This document shows, one piece after another, positions 26,481-34,374 of a stretch of 64,000 bases of DNA. The stretch spans positions 2,728,001 through 2,792,000 of the forward strand of contig NZ_JBBKTU010000001.1 of the NCBI RefSeq assembly GCF_037892605.1, read 5' to 3'. The first letter of the stretch is position 1. Each line of letters starts with the position of its first letter. Position numbers and translations under genes: made by a program. The notes beneath the pieces are model-generated. The model was not told the DNA's origin. It did not search any database and saw nothing but the letters and a program-made list of their open reading frames with translations. The DNA comes from Lacibacter sp. H407 (lineage in GTDB: Bacteria > Bacteroidota > Bacteroidia > Chitinophagales > Chitinophagaceae).

Positions 26481-26690
26481 TTATTGATTGAAAATATTTT
26501 TTTCTCTTTTTCTTTTTTGTACGAGGATCTGGCTTTCATCAATTGAGAGAATACCAATAGTAAGCACCAGAAATACAACCGCAAGTGCCATCAGTAACAA
26601 ACTTGTTGATTGCTGCTCTGCAAAAATGGAGCATAGGAAAAGTGTCAGTCCTGTAAGCAGACTAAGAATCGAGAGCAACAACTGTTTCAT
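26481..26690 (-). CDS. Small membrane protein with two transmembrane helices
   Basis: From the ATG at 26690 (M-K-Q-L-L-L-S-I) the product is about 69 residues with two hydrophobic helices separated by A-E-Q-Q-S-T-S and a basic C-terminus (K-R-K-R-E-K). A longer frame from 26726 adds 12 residues. The chosen start overlaps the upstream small gene by 29 bases, suggesting translational coupling. It sits between the two paralogous soluble small proteins, which makes a three-part unit. Function unknown. Confidence 0.55.
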   Translation of the reverse strand: MKQLLLSILSLLTGLTLFLCSIFAEQQSTSLLLMALAVVFLVLTIGILSIDESQILVQKRKREKNIFNQ

Positions 26691-26946
26691 ATGCCTGCTT
26701 TTTGGTTGTGACATGAATAGTCGCATTGATCTGTAACGGCTGATGTTGGTTGACCAGCGAATTACGAATTACTGCCAGTTCGTGTTGCAGATGCTTTAGC
26801 CGACTTTCACGGTATTTAATATCTTCTTCGTTACTGTCTTGAGTAATTTTATTTTCGTGGAACTTAATTTTCAACTGTATCATTTGTGTAAGAATGTCCA
26901 GTGCTTCCGTTCCCGAAAACTGACCTTTTATTAATTCGACTTGCAT
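26662..26946 (-). CDS. Small protein of unknown function, paralogue of 26185-26463
   Basis: 94 residues with L-I-K-G-Q-F-S, then E-A-L-D-I-L-T-Q-M-I-Q-L-K-I-K-F-H-E-N and a coiled-coil-like helix rich in R, H and E. No signal peptide. It starts 13 bases after the isocitrate dehydrogenase stop, so it is probably co-transcribed. Similarity to the downstream small protein is visible by eye and suggests an old duplication. Not recognised as a characterised family. Confidence 0.68.
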   Translation of the reverse strand: MQVELIKGQFSGTEALDILTQMIQLKIKFHENKITQDSNEEDIKYRESRLKHLQHELAVIRNSLVNQHQPLQINATIHVTTKKQAYETVVALDS

Positions 26947-26959
26947 AGTTGTATTGTTA

Positions 26960-28396
26960 TTATTGTCCTTGACCTAAAGAGAAAGCCGCCGTACCATCAA
27001 AGCTGTAAAGGTTCTCTGTTTTAATGGTATCAATTTGTTGGTGTGAGGCTTTGTTTAACAGTTCAATGATCTGCTCTTTCTGCATGGTTTTGCCATTTGC
27101 CGGTTTAAAACGACAGCGCCAGTGATCGGTACAAAAGGTTTCTTCGAATCCATCAGGCCAAACTTTAATTCCCCGATTGGTGATCATGGAAAGAGAAATG
27201 TCTTCTGATTGTAATGGTTGCAGCAAACCGGCCAGTTCGTTAGCAGAGTGGCCGCCCCAGTGCACAAACAGATCTACACCTTCCAGTTTTTTATCAGCGG
27301 GTTGTTTACGTTGATACTTTGGTAACTGCAGTGGTTTGTTTGAGGTATAGGATACAGGTTGCAACTGTTTGGGTTCTTTGCCCAGATTGGCAACGATGGC
27401 TTCAGCAAAGGCACGGGTGCCTACTTTTTCCTTGCTTACGCCTTCCCGGTAAATATCGTAGGTATGGATACCATCCTCGATGGTTCGTAACCATGCATTT
27501 TGAATTTTAGCAGCCACATCACTCTGGCCAATATGGCTCAGCATCATCACCGCTCCTTGCAATAAACCGGAAGGATTTGCTTTATCCTGTCCTGCTACTC
27601 TTGGTGCTGATCCGTGAATGGCCTCAAACATGGAACACACTTCACCAATATTAGCCGAGCCCGCAAGACCCACCGAGCCAGTGATTTGGGCAGCCACGTC
27701 TGATAACACGTCGCCGTATAAATTCGGCATTACAATCACATCAAACAACTCCGGTGTGTCAGCCATTTTTGCTGCACCGATATCAATGATCCAGTGTTCG
27801 TTTTCAATTTCAGGGTACTCTTTTGCTATTTCATCAAATACCTTATGAAACAAACCGTCGGTTTGTTTCATGATATTGTCTTTCGTAAAACAAGTTACCT
27901 TTTTACGTTGTTGTTGACGAGCGTATTCGAAAGCATAACGGACAATTTTTTCACAGCCGGGCCGGCTGATGAGTTTTAAACATTGTACCACCTCATCCGT
28001 TTGTTGGTGTTCAATACCTGCATACAGATCTTCTTCGTTTTCACGGATGATCACAATATCCATTACCGGATGCTTGGTACTCACAAACGGATGTAGACTT
28101 CGGCAAGGACGTACATTGGAATATAACCCAAGAAATTTACGGGTCGTTACATTTAAACTTTTGTAACCTCCTCCTTGCGGAGTGGTGATGGGTGCTTTCA
28201 GAAAGATCTTGTTGCGGCGTATAACGTCCCATGCTTCAGGAGCAATACCTGAGCTGTTACCTGCCAGATAGACTTTTTCGCCAACTTCAATTTCGTCAAT
28301 CTCAAGTTGTGCACCTGCGGCTTTTAAGATCATGAGTGTGGCATCCATAATTTCGGGGCCGATGCCGTCGCCTTTTGCAACTGTAATACGTGTCAT
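26960..28396 (-). CDS. icd: NADP-dependent isocitrate dehydrogenase, long (about 480-residue) form
   Basis: The start at 28396 gives M-T-R-I-T-V-A-K-G-D-G-I-G-P-E. Substrate-binding features are visible: the R-x-x-R cluster around S-N-V-R-P-C-R, the I-R-E-N-E-E-D-L-Y-A-G-I-E-H motif, K-D-N-I-M-K, and N-L-Y-G-D-V-L-S-D with metal-binding Asp residues. A C-terminal extension of about 130 residues, ending in the segment with V-D-L-F-V-H-W-G-G, resembles the Thermus-type enzyme. It converts isocitrate to 2-oxoglutarate in the TCA cycle. It is divergent from a LysR gene 92 bases away that probably regulates it. Confidence 0.9.
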   Translation of the reverse strand: MTRITVAKGDGIGPEIMDATLMILKAAGAQLEIDEIEVGEKVYLAGNSSGIAPEAWDVIRRNKIFLKAPITTPQGGGYKSLNVTTRKFLGLYSNVRPCRSLHPFVSTKHPVMDIVIIRENEEDLYAGIEHQQTDEVVQCLKLISRPGCEKIVRYAFEYARQQQRKKVTCFTKDNIMKQTDGLFHKVFDEIAKEYPEIENEHWIIDIGAAKMADTPELFDVIVMPNLYGDVLSDVAAQITGSVGLAGSANIGEVCSMFEAIHGSAPRVAGQDKANPSGLLQGAVMMLSHIGQSDVAAKIQNAWLRTIEDGIHTYDIYREGVSKEKVGTRAFAEAIVANLGKEPKQLQPVSYTSNKPLQLPKYQRKQPADKKLEGVDLFVHWGGHSANELAGLLQPLQSEDISLSMITNRGIKVWPDGFEETFCTDHWRCRFKPANGKTMQKEQIIELLNKASHQQIDTIKTENLYSFDGTAAFSLGQGQ

Positions 28397-28474
28397 AGTG
28401 TAGAGTTTGATTTTAGTGGCCACAAAATTGCAGTTCTGTATTCATAAGTTTTTATTTATATTTACTATGATATA

Positions 28475-28491
28475 CATAAATATTATTTATG
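28475..28491. promoter_or_regulatory. AT-rich palindrome over the LysR start codon
   Basis: CATAAAT-ATT-ATTTATG is a perfect 7-bp inverted repeat whose right arm contains the LysR ATG at 28489. It lies in the 92-base divergent promoter region shared with isocitrate dehydrogenase. An autoregulatory operator is possible, but AT-rich palindromes arise easily by chance. Confidence 0.35.
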
Positions 28492-29412
28492 AACTATACA
28501 CTCAATCAGTTACAGGTGTTTTTAAAAGTGGTGCAAACATGCAGTGTTACCAAAGCTGCGGAAGAATTGCATTTAACGCAGCCGGCTGTTTCCATTCAAC
28601 TGCGCAACTTTCAGGATCAGTTTGATATTCCATTAACAGAAGTGGTAGGTCGTAAACTTTATGTAACTGATTTTGGGAAAGAAATTGCTGTAGCTGCAGA
28701 ACAGATTTTACAGCAGGTGCACGCCATCAACCATAAAACACTTGCGTACAAAGGACAACTTAGCGGACGACTGAAAATTTCGGTCGTTTCTACAGGTAAA
28801 TATGTGTTACCGTATTTCTTATCAGCTTTTATAAAAGCGAATCCCGGAATTGAAATGGTAATGGATGTCACTAATAAACTGAAAGTGGTTGAGAGTCTTG
28901 AAAATAATGAAGTGGATTTTGCACTCGTATCTATTTTACCCGAGAAGTTACATGTTGAAAAAGTAGATCTTATTCGCAATAAACTTTTCCTGGTGGGGAA
29001 TGCTGACCGTACGTTTAAAAAGAAAGAATATAGCAAAGAATTGTTTGAAGAGTTGCCACTTATTTTCCGTGAAAAGGGATCGGGTACACGCCAGGCAATG
29101 GAACGTTTTCTCAACCGTTACAACATTGTTGTACAAAAGAAAATGGAGCTTACCTCCAACGAAGCTGTGAAACAGGCTATCCTTGCAGGTTTAGGTTATT
29201 CCGTCATGCCGTTAATCGGCATACGTAATGAATTACAGAATGGTGACTTGCAGATCATATCCGTAAAAGGATTGCCCGTTAATACTACCTGGAGCCTGAT
29301 CTGGCTCAAAGGAAAACAACATGCGCCTGTTGCCGCGGCCTTTCTACACTATATCAAAAAAGAAAAGGTTAATATCGCTGCTACAAAATTTCATTGGTAT
29401 GAACAGTATTGA
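28489..29412 (+). CDS. LysR-family transcriptional regulator
   Basis: The N-terminal winged helix-turn-helix is clear (residues 3-60: L-N-Q-L-Q-V-F-L-K-V-V and K-A-A-E-E-L-H-L-T-Q-P-A-V-S). It is followed by a two-lobed effector domain with the Q-x-x-G-R-L-K-I-S-V entry and a late A-G-L-G-Y-S-V-M-P. Length, 307 residues, is standard. Divergent orientation to icd implies it senses a central-carbon metabolite and controls icd and itself. No effector can be named from sequence. Confidence 0.88.
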   Translation: MNYTLNQLQVFLKVVQTCSVTKAAEELHLTQPAVSIQLRNFQDQFDIPLTEVVGRKLYVTDFGKEIAVAAEQILQQVHAINHKTLAYKGQLSGRLKISVVSTGKYVLPYFLSAFIKANPGIEMVMDVTNKLKVVESLENNEVDFALVSILPEKLHVEKVDLIRNKLFLVGNADRTFKKKEYSKELFEELPLIFREKGSGTRQAMERFLNRYNIVVQKKMELTSNEAVKQAILAGLGYSVMPLIGIRNELQNGDLQIISVKGLPVNTTWSLIWLKGKQHAPVAAAFLHYIKKEKVNIAATKFHWYEQY

Positions 29413-29988
29413 ATTGCGCAAAGCAGATTCATTGAAATTCAAGAGTTCGAAGTAATTGAAGGAGACAGATCATGTAAATCTTCTAAAAAAATCAGTAAGT
29501 TTCAACTAAAGAACTACGATGATGATATTCAATATCTGCGAATCCAAACTTTTCAGCGAAATAATGTGACAATAAAAAATGCTTTGCGGGCCCCGAACTT
29601 AATTATAGATCTCAGAAACAATGAAGGAGGTGCAAAGAAGGAAGCCCGGAAGTATTTTTCGGTGTAGAAAAAGTATTCAAAAAGTGGTCGCTTGTATATT
29701 CTGCTAAACAATCAAAGTTTGAGTCAAGCTGAGATTTTTACTTTACAACTGAAGAAATTGAAAAACGTTACTACAGTTGGACAAACAACCAAGGGCATGC
29801 TGAGTTATGGAAGCAATTATGGCAAAAGGGAACGACTGCCAAGCGGAATGTTTGAACTTTATCTCACGGATATGAAAGGAAGATCAACTCTGTTGAAATA
29901 TGAAGATCATGGGATAAGTCCTGACATTCCCCTTAATGATCAATCAGATAGGATTGAGCAAGTGGTTGGAATTGTCAGGAAGAAATAA
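29413..29988 (+). pseudogene. S41-family peptidase remnant interrupted by one in-frame TAG
   Basis: Reading on in the LysR frame, an S41 catalytic domain is recognisable: Y-D-D-D-I-Q-Y-L-R-I, L-I-I-D-L-R-N-N-E-G-G, then TAG at 29665-29667. The same frame continues with K-K-Y-S-K-S-G-R-L-Y-I-L-L-N-N-Q and S-L-S-Q-A-E (the nucleophile region), then V-G-Q-T-T-K-G-M-L-S-Y-G-S-N-Y-G and a C-terminal G-I-S-P-D-I-P. The N-terminal half and start are missing. No frameshift is needed within the preserved part. It reads as a truncated, nonsense-inactivated gene. Confidence 0.78.
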
Positions 29989-30149
29989 AAGGGATAAATA
30001 CAGTCCGGTAAAGTTGTTGGGTTTAAATTCAGTGAGAAGAGAAAAGTCATTATCCGGTTCTTCCAACTCTGGTACAAGATCGACTGAACAAAAAAACGAA
30101 CAACTCGCCACTGTTATAATGATATTGCAATTCAAATGAAATGTCAGAC

Positions 30150-30788
30150 ATGAAAACATTATTGGTACTTATTTCATCATTTACGATCATTCAATGTTCA
30201 GGACAAACAGTTACAGCAGACAAAACAGATACGTTGTCATCAAACATTATTTTCTTTGATAATTTTGATAATAATAAACATAACTGGACTGTTGGTACCA
30301 ACAAAGAAGCAAGTGCAAAAATGGAAGGTGGGTTTTATTATTTAACTGCTTTAGGACATGCATATGGAGAAGCACAGGAAATAAAAATTGATACCCGTAA
30401 AAATTTTCAGATTGAAACACGTGTTAAAATCGTAAGTGGCAAATCGGAACATAAGGATTATTACAGCATGCTCTTTTGGGGGCGTGCAGCAATGGTTGGC
30501 TATTATTTTACATTTGCCAAAGATGGTTTTGCGTCGATCGAAGTCTGTAACAGTAAGAATCAGAATAGTTGTATGGTTAAGCCAGGCTCACTGCAACAAA
30601 CGAAACTTGATCCCAATGAGTTTAATGTGTATACGATCCGGAAAACAGGAAGAACGTATACGTTTTTTATCAACGGAGCAGAATTTTACAGTATGCCTTT
30701 TTCTCCATTTTATGGAAATTTAATTGGTGTTGGAGCCGGCCGGAAGGTGGGGCTGGTAATTGATTATCTAAAAGTTATTTATTTATAA
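30150..30788 (+). CDS. Concanavalin-like-fold lipoprotein of unknown function
   Basis: The start at 30150 gives a short leader ending T-I-I-Q-C, a lipobox. The mature part (I-I-F-F-D-N-F-D-N-N-K-H-N-W) is a jelly-roll resembling DUF1080 or LamG proteins, ending D-Y-L-K-V-I-Y-L. The I-I-F-x-D-N-F opening is shared with the lipoprotein at 20792, so the two may be distant relatives. No catalytic residues can be assigned. A sugar-binding or surface role is a guess. Confidence 0.62.
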   Translation: MKTLLVLISSFTIIQCSGQTVTADKTDTLSSNIIFFDNFDNNKHNWTVGTNKEASAKMEGGFYYLTALGHAYGEAQEIKIDTRKNFQIETRVKIVSGKSEHKDYYSMLFWGRAAMVGYYFTFAKDGFASIEVCNSKNQNSCMVKPGSLQQTKLDPNEFNVYTIRKTGRTYTFFINGAEFYSMPFSPFYGNLIGVGAGRKVGLVIDYLKVIYL

Positions 30789-31095
30789 ACGAGATTGTTG
30801 GCAGGAGTCAGACGCAAGGATTTGTATTAGCTGATGAGGTGTTTAAGTTGCGCAATGTCTTCACCATTTTTTTGAAAAAAATTACTATGTTCTGCGGAAC
30901 ATTGCTTTCATATTTATTTTATCAATAATAACTTCATAAAGGAAAACACAAAAATTACTATCAACAACATATAAAAGTTAACACTTGTTGTAGTATCCGT
31001 TCTACAAGAAATGCGATTGAAAAAAAATTGTAGCCGGCAGTTATTTTGCTACCTTGTATATACCCAAAAACTGCCACACAAGCTGGTTTGGATTA
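30789..31095. other. Intergenic region before the PAS histidine kinase
   Basis: About 300 bases, AT-rich, with no coding frame of protein character. Its right end holds the candidate promoter at 31028-31056. Nothing else was identified. Confidence 0.6.
31028..31056 (+). promoter_or_regulatory. Candidate Bacteroidota promoter of the kinase operon
   Basis: TTG at 31028-31030, a 19-nt spacer, then TACCTTG at 31050-31056, close to the -33 TTG / -7 TAnnTTTG pattern of the Bacteroidota housekeeping sigma factor. This position argues against the TTG at 31054 being the translation start and supports the ATG at 31096 or 31111. Confidence 0.5.
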
Positions 31096-33921
31096 ATGCA
31101 CTTCTCCGAAATGGATGATAGATCTCCAAATAGTAGCAATCAATCGAATAATTTATCGAAAGATGAAGTAGATATACTTCTACACAATTACCGTAAGCAA
31201 ATACAAGACTTAAAAACAGAACTGCTTACACTGCAATCAGAACGGCAGGAAAAGCTCAGCGTTTCTGATTCGCTTCAATCCTTCATTCCCGATCTGATTC
31301 AGCAAGCCGTTATTGTTACAGATATAGCCGGTAATATTATTTACTGGAACAATTTTGCAACCACTCTTTATGGCTGGAGCAGGGAAGAGGTAATGGGCAG
31401 GAATGTAATGGCGTTTGTTTCTTCTGATCTCACTTACGCCGAAGGCATGGCTATTATGGAAAAGTTGCAGGAAGGAGAAACATGGTCGGGGGAGTACATC
31501 GTAAAACACAAAGATCAGCACAGTTTTAAAGTACATGTGCATGACTCGCCTTTTTATGATGAAGAGGGAAACATCGCAGGTATTATTGGAATAAGCAGAG
31601 ATGTAAGCGAAGAAGTGCAAACAAAAGAACTCATTCGCCTGCAATCAAACTTGCTGAATCATATAGAGCAAGCGGTGTTTGCCACCGATCTTGAAGGAAA
31701 CGTATTTTACTGGAATAATCAGGCAGAAGAATTATACGGCTGGACAAGAGATGAAGTAAATGGCAAACAGGTTCCAATCAACACAAGCAGCACCCCCGCA
31801 TTTGAAGCAATACAAGAGGAATTAATACGCACATTATCCGGCGGAAAAAGCTGGTATGGAGAACTTACCCTTGAAAACAAACATCAAAACGTTATTCATG
31901 TTTACAGCATCTATTCTCCTATCAAAAATCAAGATGGAGAACTAACAGGAATTATTGCAGTTTCAAATGATATTACCGAGCAGAAAAAAGCGAGTCAGGA
32001 AAAAGAATATGAACGATTAAATCAGGAAGCTCTTATCAACTCCACCAAAGATCTTATTTGGAGCGTGAATACGAATTACGAATTAATCACAGCCAATCAT
32101 GCTTTTTTGGAACGCTTGAAGACGTACACGGGAACGGTGTTAAAAACCGGCGATCGTTTGCTGAATAACGATTTTTTTTCGATCGATTATCTTGCCTTCT
32201 GGAAGGAAAAATATGATCAGGGATTAAAGGGTGAAACGATAAGCTTTGAAATTTATGTGCCGCCAATAAATGGTTTGCCCGAACGTTGGTCCGAAGCCAC
32301 CATTAACCCTATTCTCAATTCAACGAACAATATTATTGGTATTGCCTGTTACGGCAGAGATATTACAACTGCAAAACTTTCTGCACAAACCATCCGGCAA
32401 AGTGAGGAACGATTCCGGATTATGTTTGAAGAAGCGCCATTGGGTATAGCGTTAATCGATTCCTACTCCGGCACCATCCTCGATGTAAATAAAAAGTTTG
32501 CTTTTATCACCGGCCGGTCAATTGAAGAGTTGAAGTCAATTGACTGGATGACGATCACACATCCCGATGATATACAGGAAGACCTGGACAACATGAAACT
32601 GCTGAATGAAAAAAAGATCCCTGGCTTTACTATGCAAAAACGCTACATCAAGCCTGATCAATCCATTGTTTGGATTCAAATGTCGATCGTACCGATCGTG
32701 CATCGTGAAAGCGAATCACCCCGTCACTTATGCATGATTGAAGATATCACCCAAATGAAAAACAATCAGCAAAAAATTGAAGAGAGCAATGAGCGTTTCA
32801 ATCTGGTTGCCAAAGCAACAAATGATGCGATTTGGGATTGGGACTTAACAACAGACCAGGTAATACGTTTGGGCGCCGGACTGGAAAAATATTTTGGTTA
32901 CAGTTCGGAGGAGGCATCGCAAAACAATGATTTCTGGCATCAACGAGTGCATCCCGACGATATTGAGGGAGTTCTCAAACGACGTAATGAATTGCTAGAA
33001 AATCCGAACGAACAAAACTGGTGGGATGAATATCGTTTTTTAAAAGCAAACGGAGAGTATGCGTATGTTTTTGACAAAGGCTATATTATGCGTGACCAAA
33101 CGGGAAAGCCGGTTCGTTTAATAGGAGCTACACAAGATATTACAGAACAGAAAAAAGCCGACCAACGCCTACAAGAGTTAAACAAAACATTGGAAAAAAG
33201 GGCAGAGGAACTTGAGAAATCCAACGCAGATTTAGAGCAGTTTGCATACGTAGCATCGCACGACCTGCAAGAGCCGCTTCGCATGATCAGCAGTTTTTTA
33301 CAGCTGTTGGAGAAAAACTACAAAAACCAAATTGACGAAACAGCCGATAAGTACATTCATTTTGCGGTTGATGGTGCAGAACGAATGAGACGCCTCATCC
33401 ACGATTTACTGGAATACTCGAGGTCTGGCAGAAGCCTCGACGAACTGGGTAACACAGATATGAATGATGTAGTAAAGGACGTGATTGAAATATATCAACA
33501 GGAAATTCAAACACGTAACGCAACCATCGAAGTTGAACAGTTGCCCATACTCCCTGAAACGAGAAGAGTACAAATGTTTCAACTACTTCAAAATATTATC
33601 GGTAATGCGCTGAAGTATAACAGCAGCGCTTCGCCCCGCATTGAAATCAAAAGCATTACTACTTCAACTGAAATACAAATTTCCATCAAAGACAATGGCC
33701 TTGGTTTTGAATCGAAATACAGTGAAAAAGTGTTTATGATTTTTCAACGTTTACATAACCAGAACCAATTTTCGGGAACGGGTATTGGTTTAGCTATTTG
33801 TAAAAAAATTATGGATTTGCACGGAGGAAAGATATCGGTACAATCGGAGCCTGGTAAAGGAAGTACGTTTTTCCTCACTTTTTTTAAAAACAAAAACGAA
33901 CAGTCTGATGACAATAACTAA
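31096..33921 (+). CDS. Soluble multi-PAS sensor histidine kinase
   Basis: No membrane segment is visible, so it should sense an internal signal. After a short coiled coil come five PAS domains (landmarks I-I-Y-W-N-N, V-F-Y-W-N-N, L-I-W-S-V-N, G-I-A-L-I-D and A-I-W-D-W-D), several with PAC-type I-x-G-I tails. A HisKA domain follows with His722 in V-A-S-H-D-L-Q-E-P-L, then an HATPase with N-A-L-K-Y-N, D-N-G-L-G-F and G-T-G-I-G-L-A-I. The D-L-Q-E-P-L box is the phytochrome/bacteriophytochrome kinase type. Its stop overlaps the next receiver gene by 14 bases, so they are translationally coupled. Confidence 0.9.
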   Translation: MHFSEMDDRSPNSSNQSNNLSKDEVDILLHNYRKQIQDLKTELLTLQSERQEKLSVSDSLQSFIPDLIQQAVIVTDIAGNIIYWNNFATTLYGWSREEVMGRNVMAFVSSDLTYAEGMAIMEKLQEGETWSGEYIVKHKDQHSFKVHVHDSPFYDEEGNIAGIIGISRDVSEEVQTKELIRLQSNLLNHIEQAVFATDLEGNVFYWNNQAEELYGWTRDEVNGKQVPINTSSTPAFEAIQEELIRTLSGGKSWYGELTLENKHQNVIHVYSIYSPIKNQDGELTGIIAVSNDITEQKKASQEKEYERLNQEALINSTKDLIWSVNTNYELITANHAFLERLKTYTGTVLKTGDRLLNNDFFSIDYLAFWKEKYDQGLKGETISFEIYVPPINGLPERWSEATINPILNSTNNIIGIACYGRDITTAKLSAQTIRQSEERFRIMFEEAPLGIALIDSYSGTILDVNKKFAFITGRSIEELKSIDWMTITHPDDIQEDLDNMKLLNEKKIPGFTMQKRYIKPDQSIVWIQMSIVPIVHRESESPRHLCMIEDITQMKNNQQKIEESNERFNLVAKATNDAIWDWDLTTDQVIRLGAGLEKYFGYSSEEASQNNDFWHQRVHPDDIEGVLKRRNELLENPNEQNWWDEYRFLKANGEYAYVFDKGYIMRDQTGKPVRLIGATQDITEQKKADQRLQELNKTLEKRAEELEKSNADLEQFAYVASHDLQEPLRMISSFLQLLEKNYKNQIDETADKYIHFAVDGAERMRRLIHDLLEYSRSGRSLDELGNTDMNDVVKDVIEIYQQEIQTRNATIEVEQLPILPETRRVQMFQLLQNIIGNALKYNSSASPRIEIKSITTSTEIQISIKDNGLGFESKYSEKVFMIFQRLHNQNQFSGTGIGLAICKKIMDLHGGKISVQSEPGKGSTFFLTFFKNKNEQSDDNN

Positions 33922-34339
33922 ACCTGTACAGATTTTATTGGTTGAAGATAATGAAGGTGATATTTACCTGACGCAGGAAGCGTTTAAACAAGACAAATTC
34001 AATAACGAGCTATCAATTGTAAGAGACGGAGAAGAAGCGATCAGATACTTGTTAAAAGAAGAGCCATTTACCAATGCTACAACTCCCGACATGATTTTGC
34101 TTGACATCAATCTTCCGAAAATGAATGGAAAAGAAGTGTTGCGGGTAATAAAGAACCACTCTCTCTTTAAAACCATACCGGTTGTTATGCTTACTACATC
34201 TTCTTCGGAAAAAGATGTGTTCGAGTCGTATAGCGGTTATGCCAACTGTTATATTGTAAAGCCTGTAAAACTGGAGTCGTTTATTTCAGTGGTAAAGTCA
34301 ATTGAAAATTTCTGGATCAGCATCGTTACGTTACCATGA
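33908..34339 (+). CDS. Rcp1-type single-domain response regulator
   Basis: 143 residues, receiver only. The phosphorylation site is Asp66 in I-L-L-D-I-N-L-P-K-M-N-G, with the acidic pocket in L-V-E-D-N-E-G-D, Thr in M-L-T-T-S-S and Lys in I-V-K-P-V. The N-E-G-D and N-L-P-K-M-N-G wording is typical of Rcp1-like partners of phytochrome-class kinases. It has no DNA-binding domain, so it probably passes phosphate on or binds a protein. Overlap with the kinase makes it the direct partner, and the next gene is a second kinase. Confidence 0.9.
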   Translation: MTITKPVQILLVEDNEGDIYLTQEAFKQDKFNNELSIVRDGEEAIRYLLKEEPFTNATTPDMILLDINLPKMNGKEVLRVIKNHSLFKTIPVVMLTTSSSEKDVFESYSGYANCYIVKPVKLESFISVVKSIENFWISIVTLP

Positions 34340-34374
34340 GCAGGTATACATTTTTCATTTATTAATCTGTTTCT

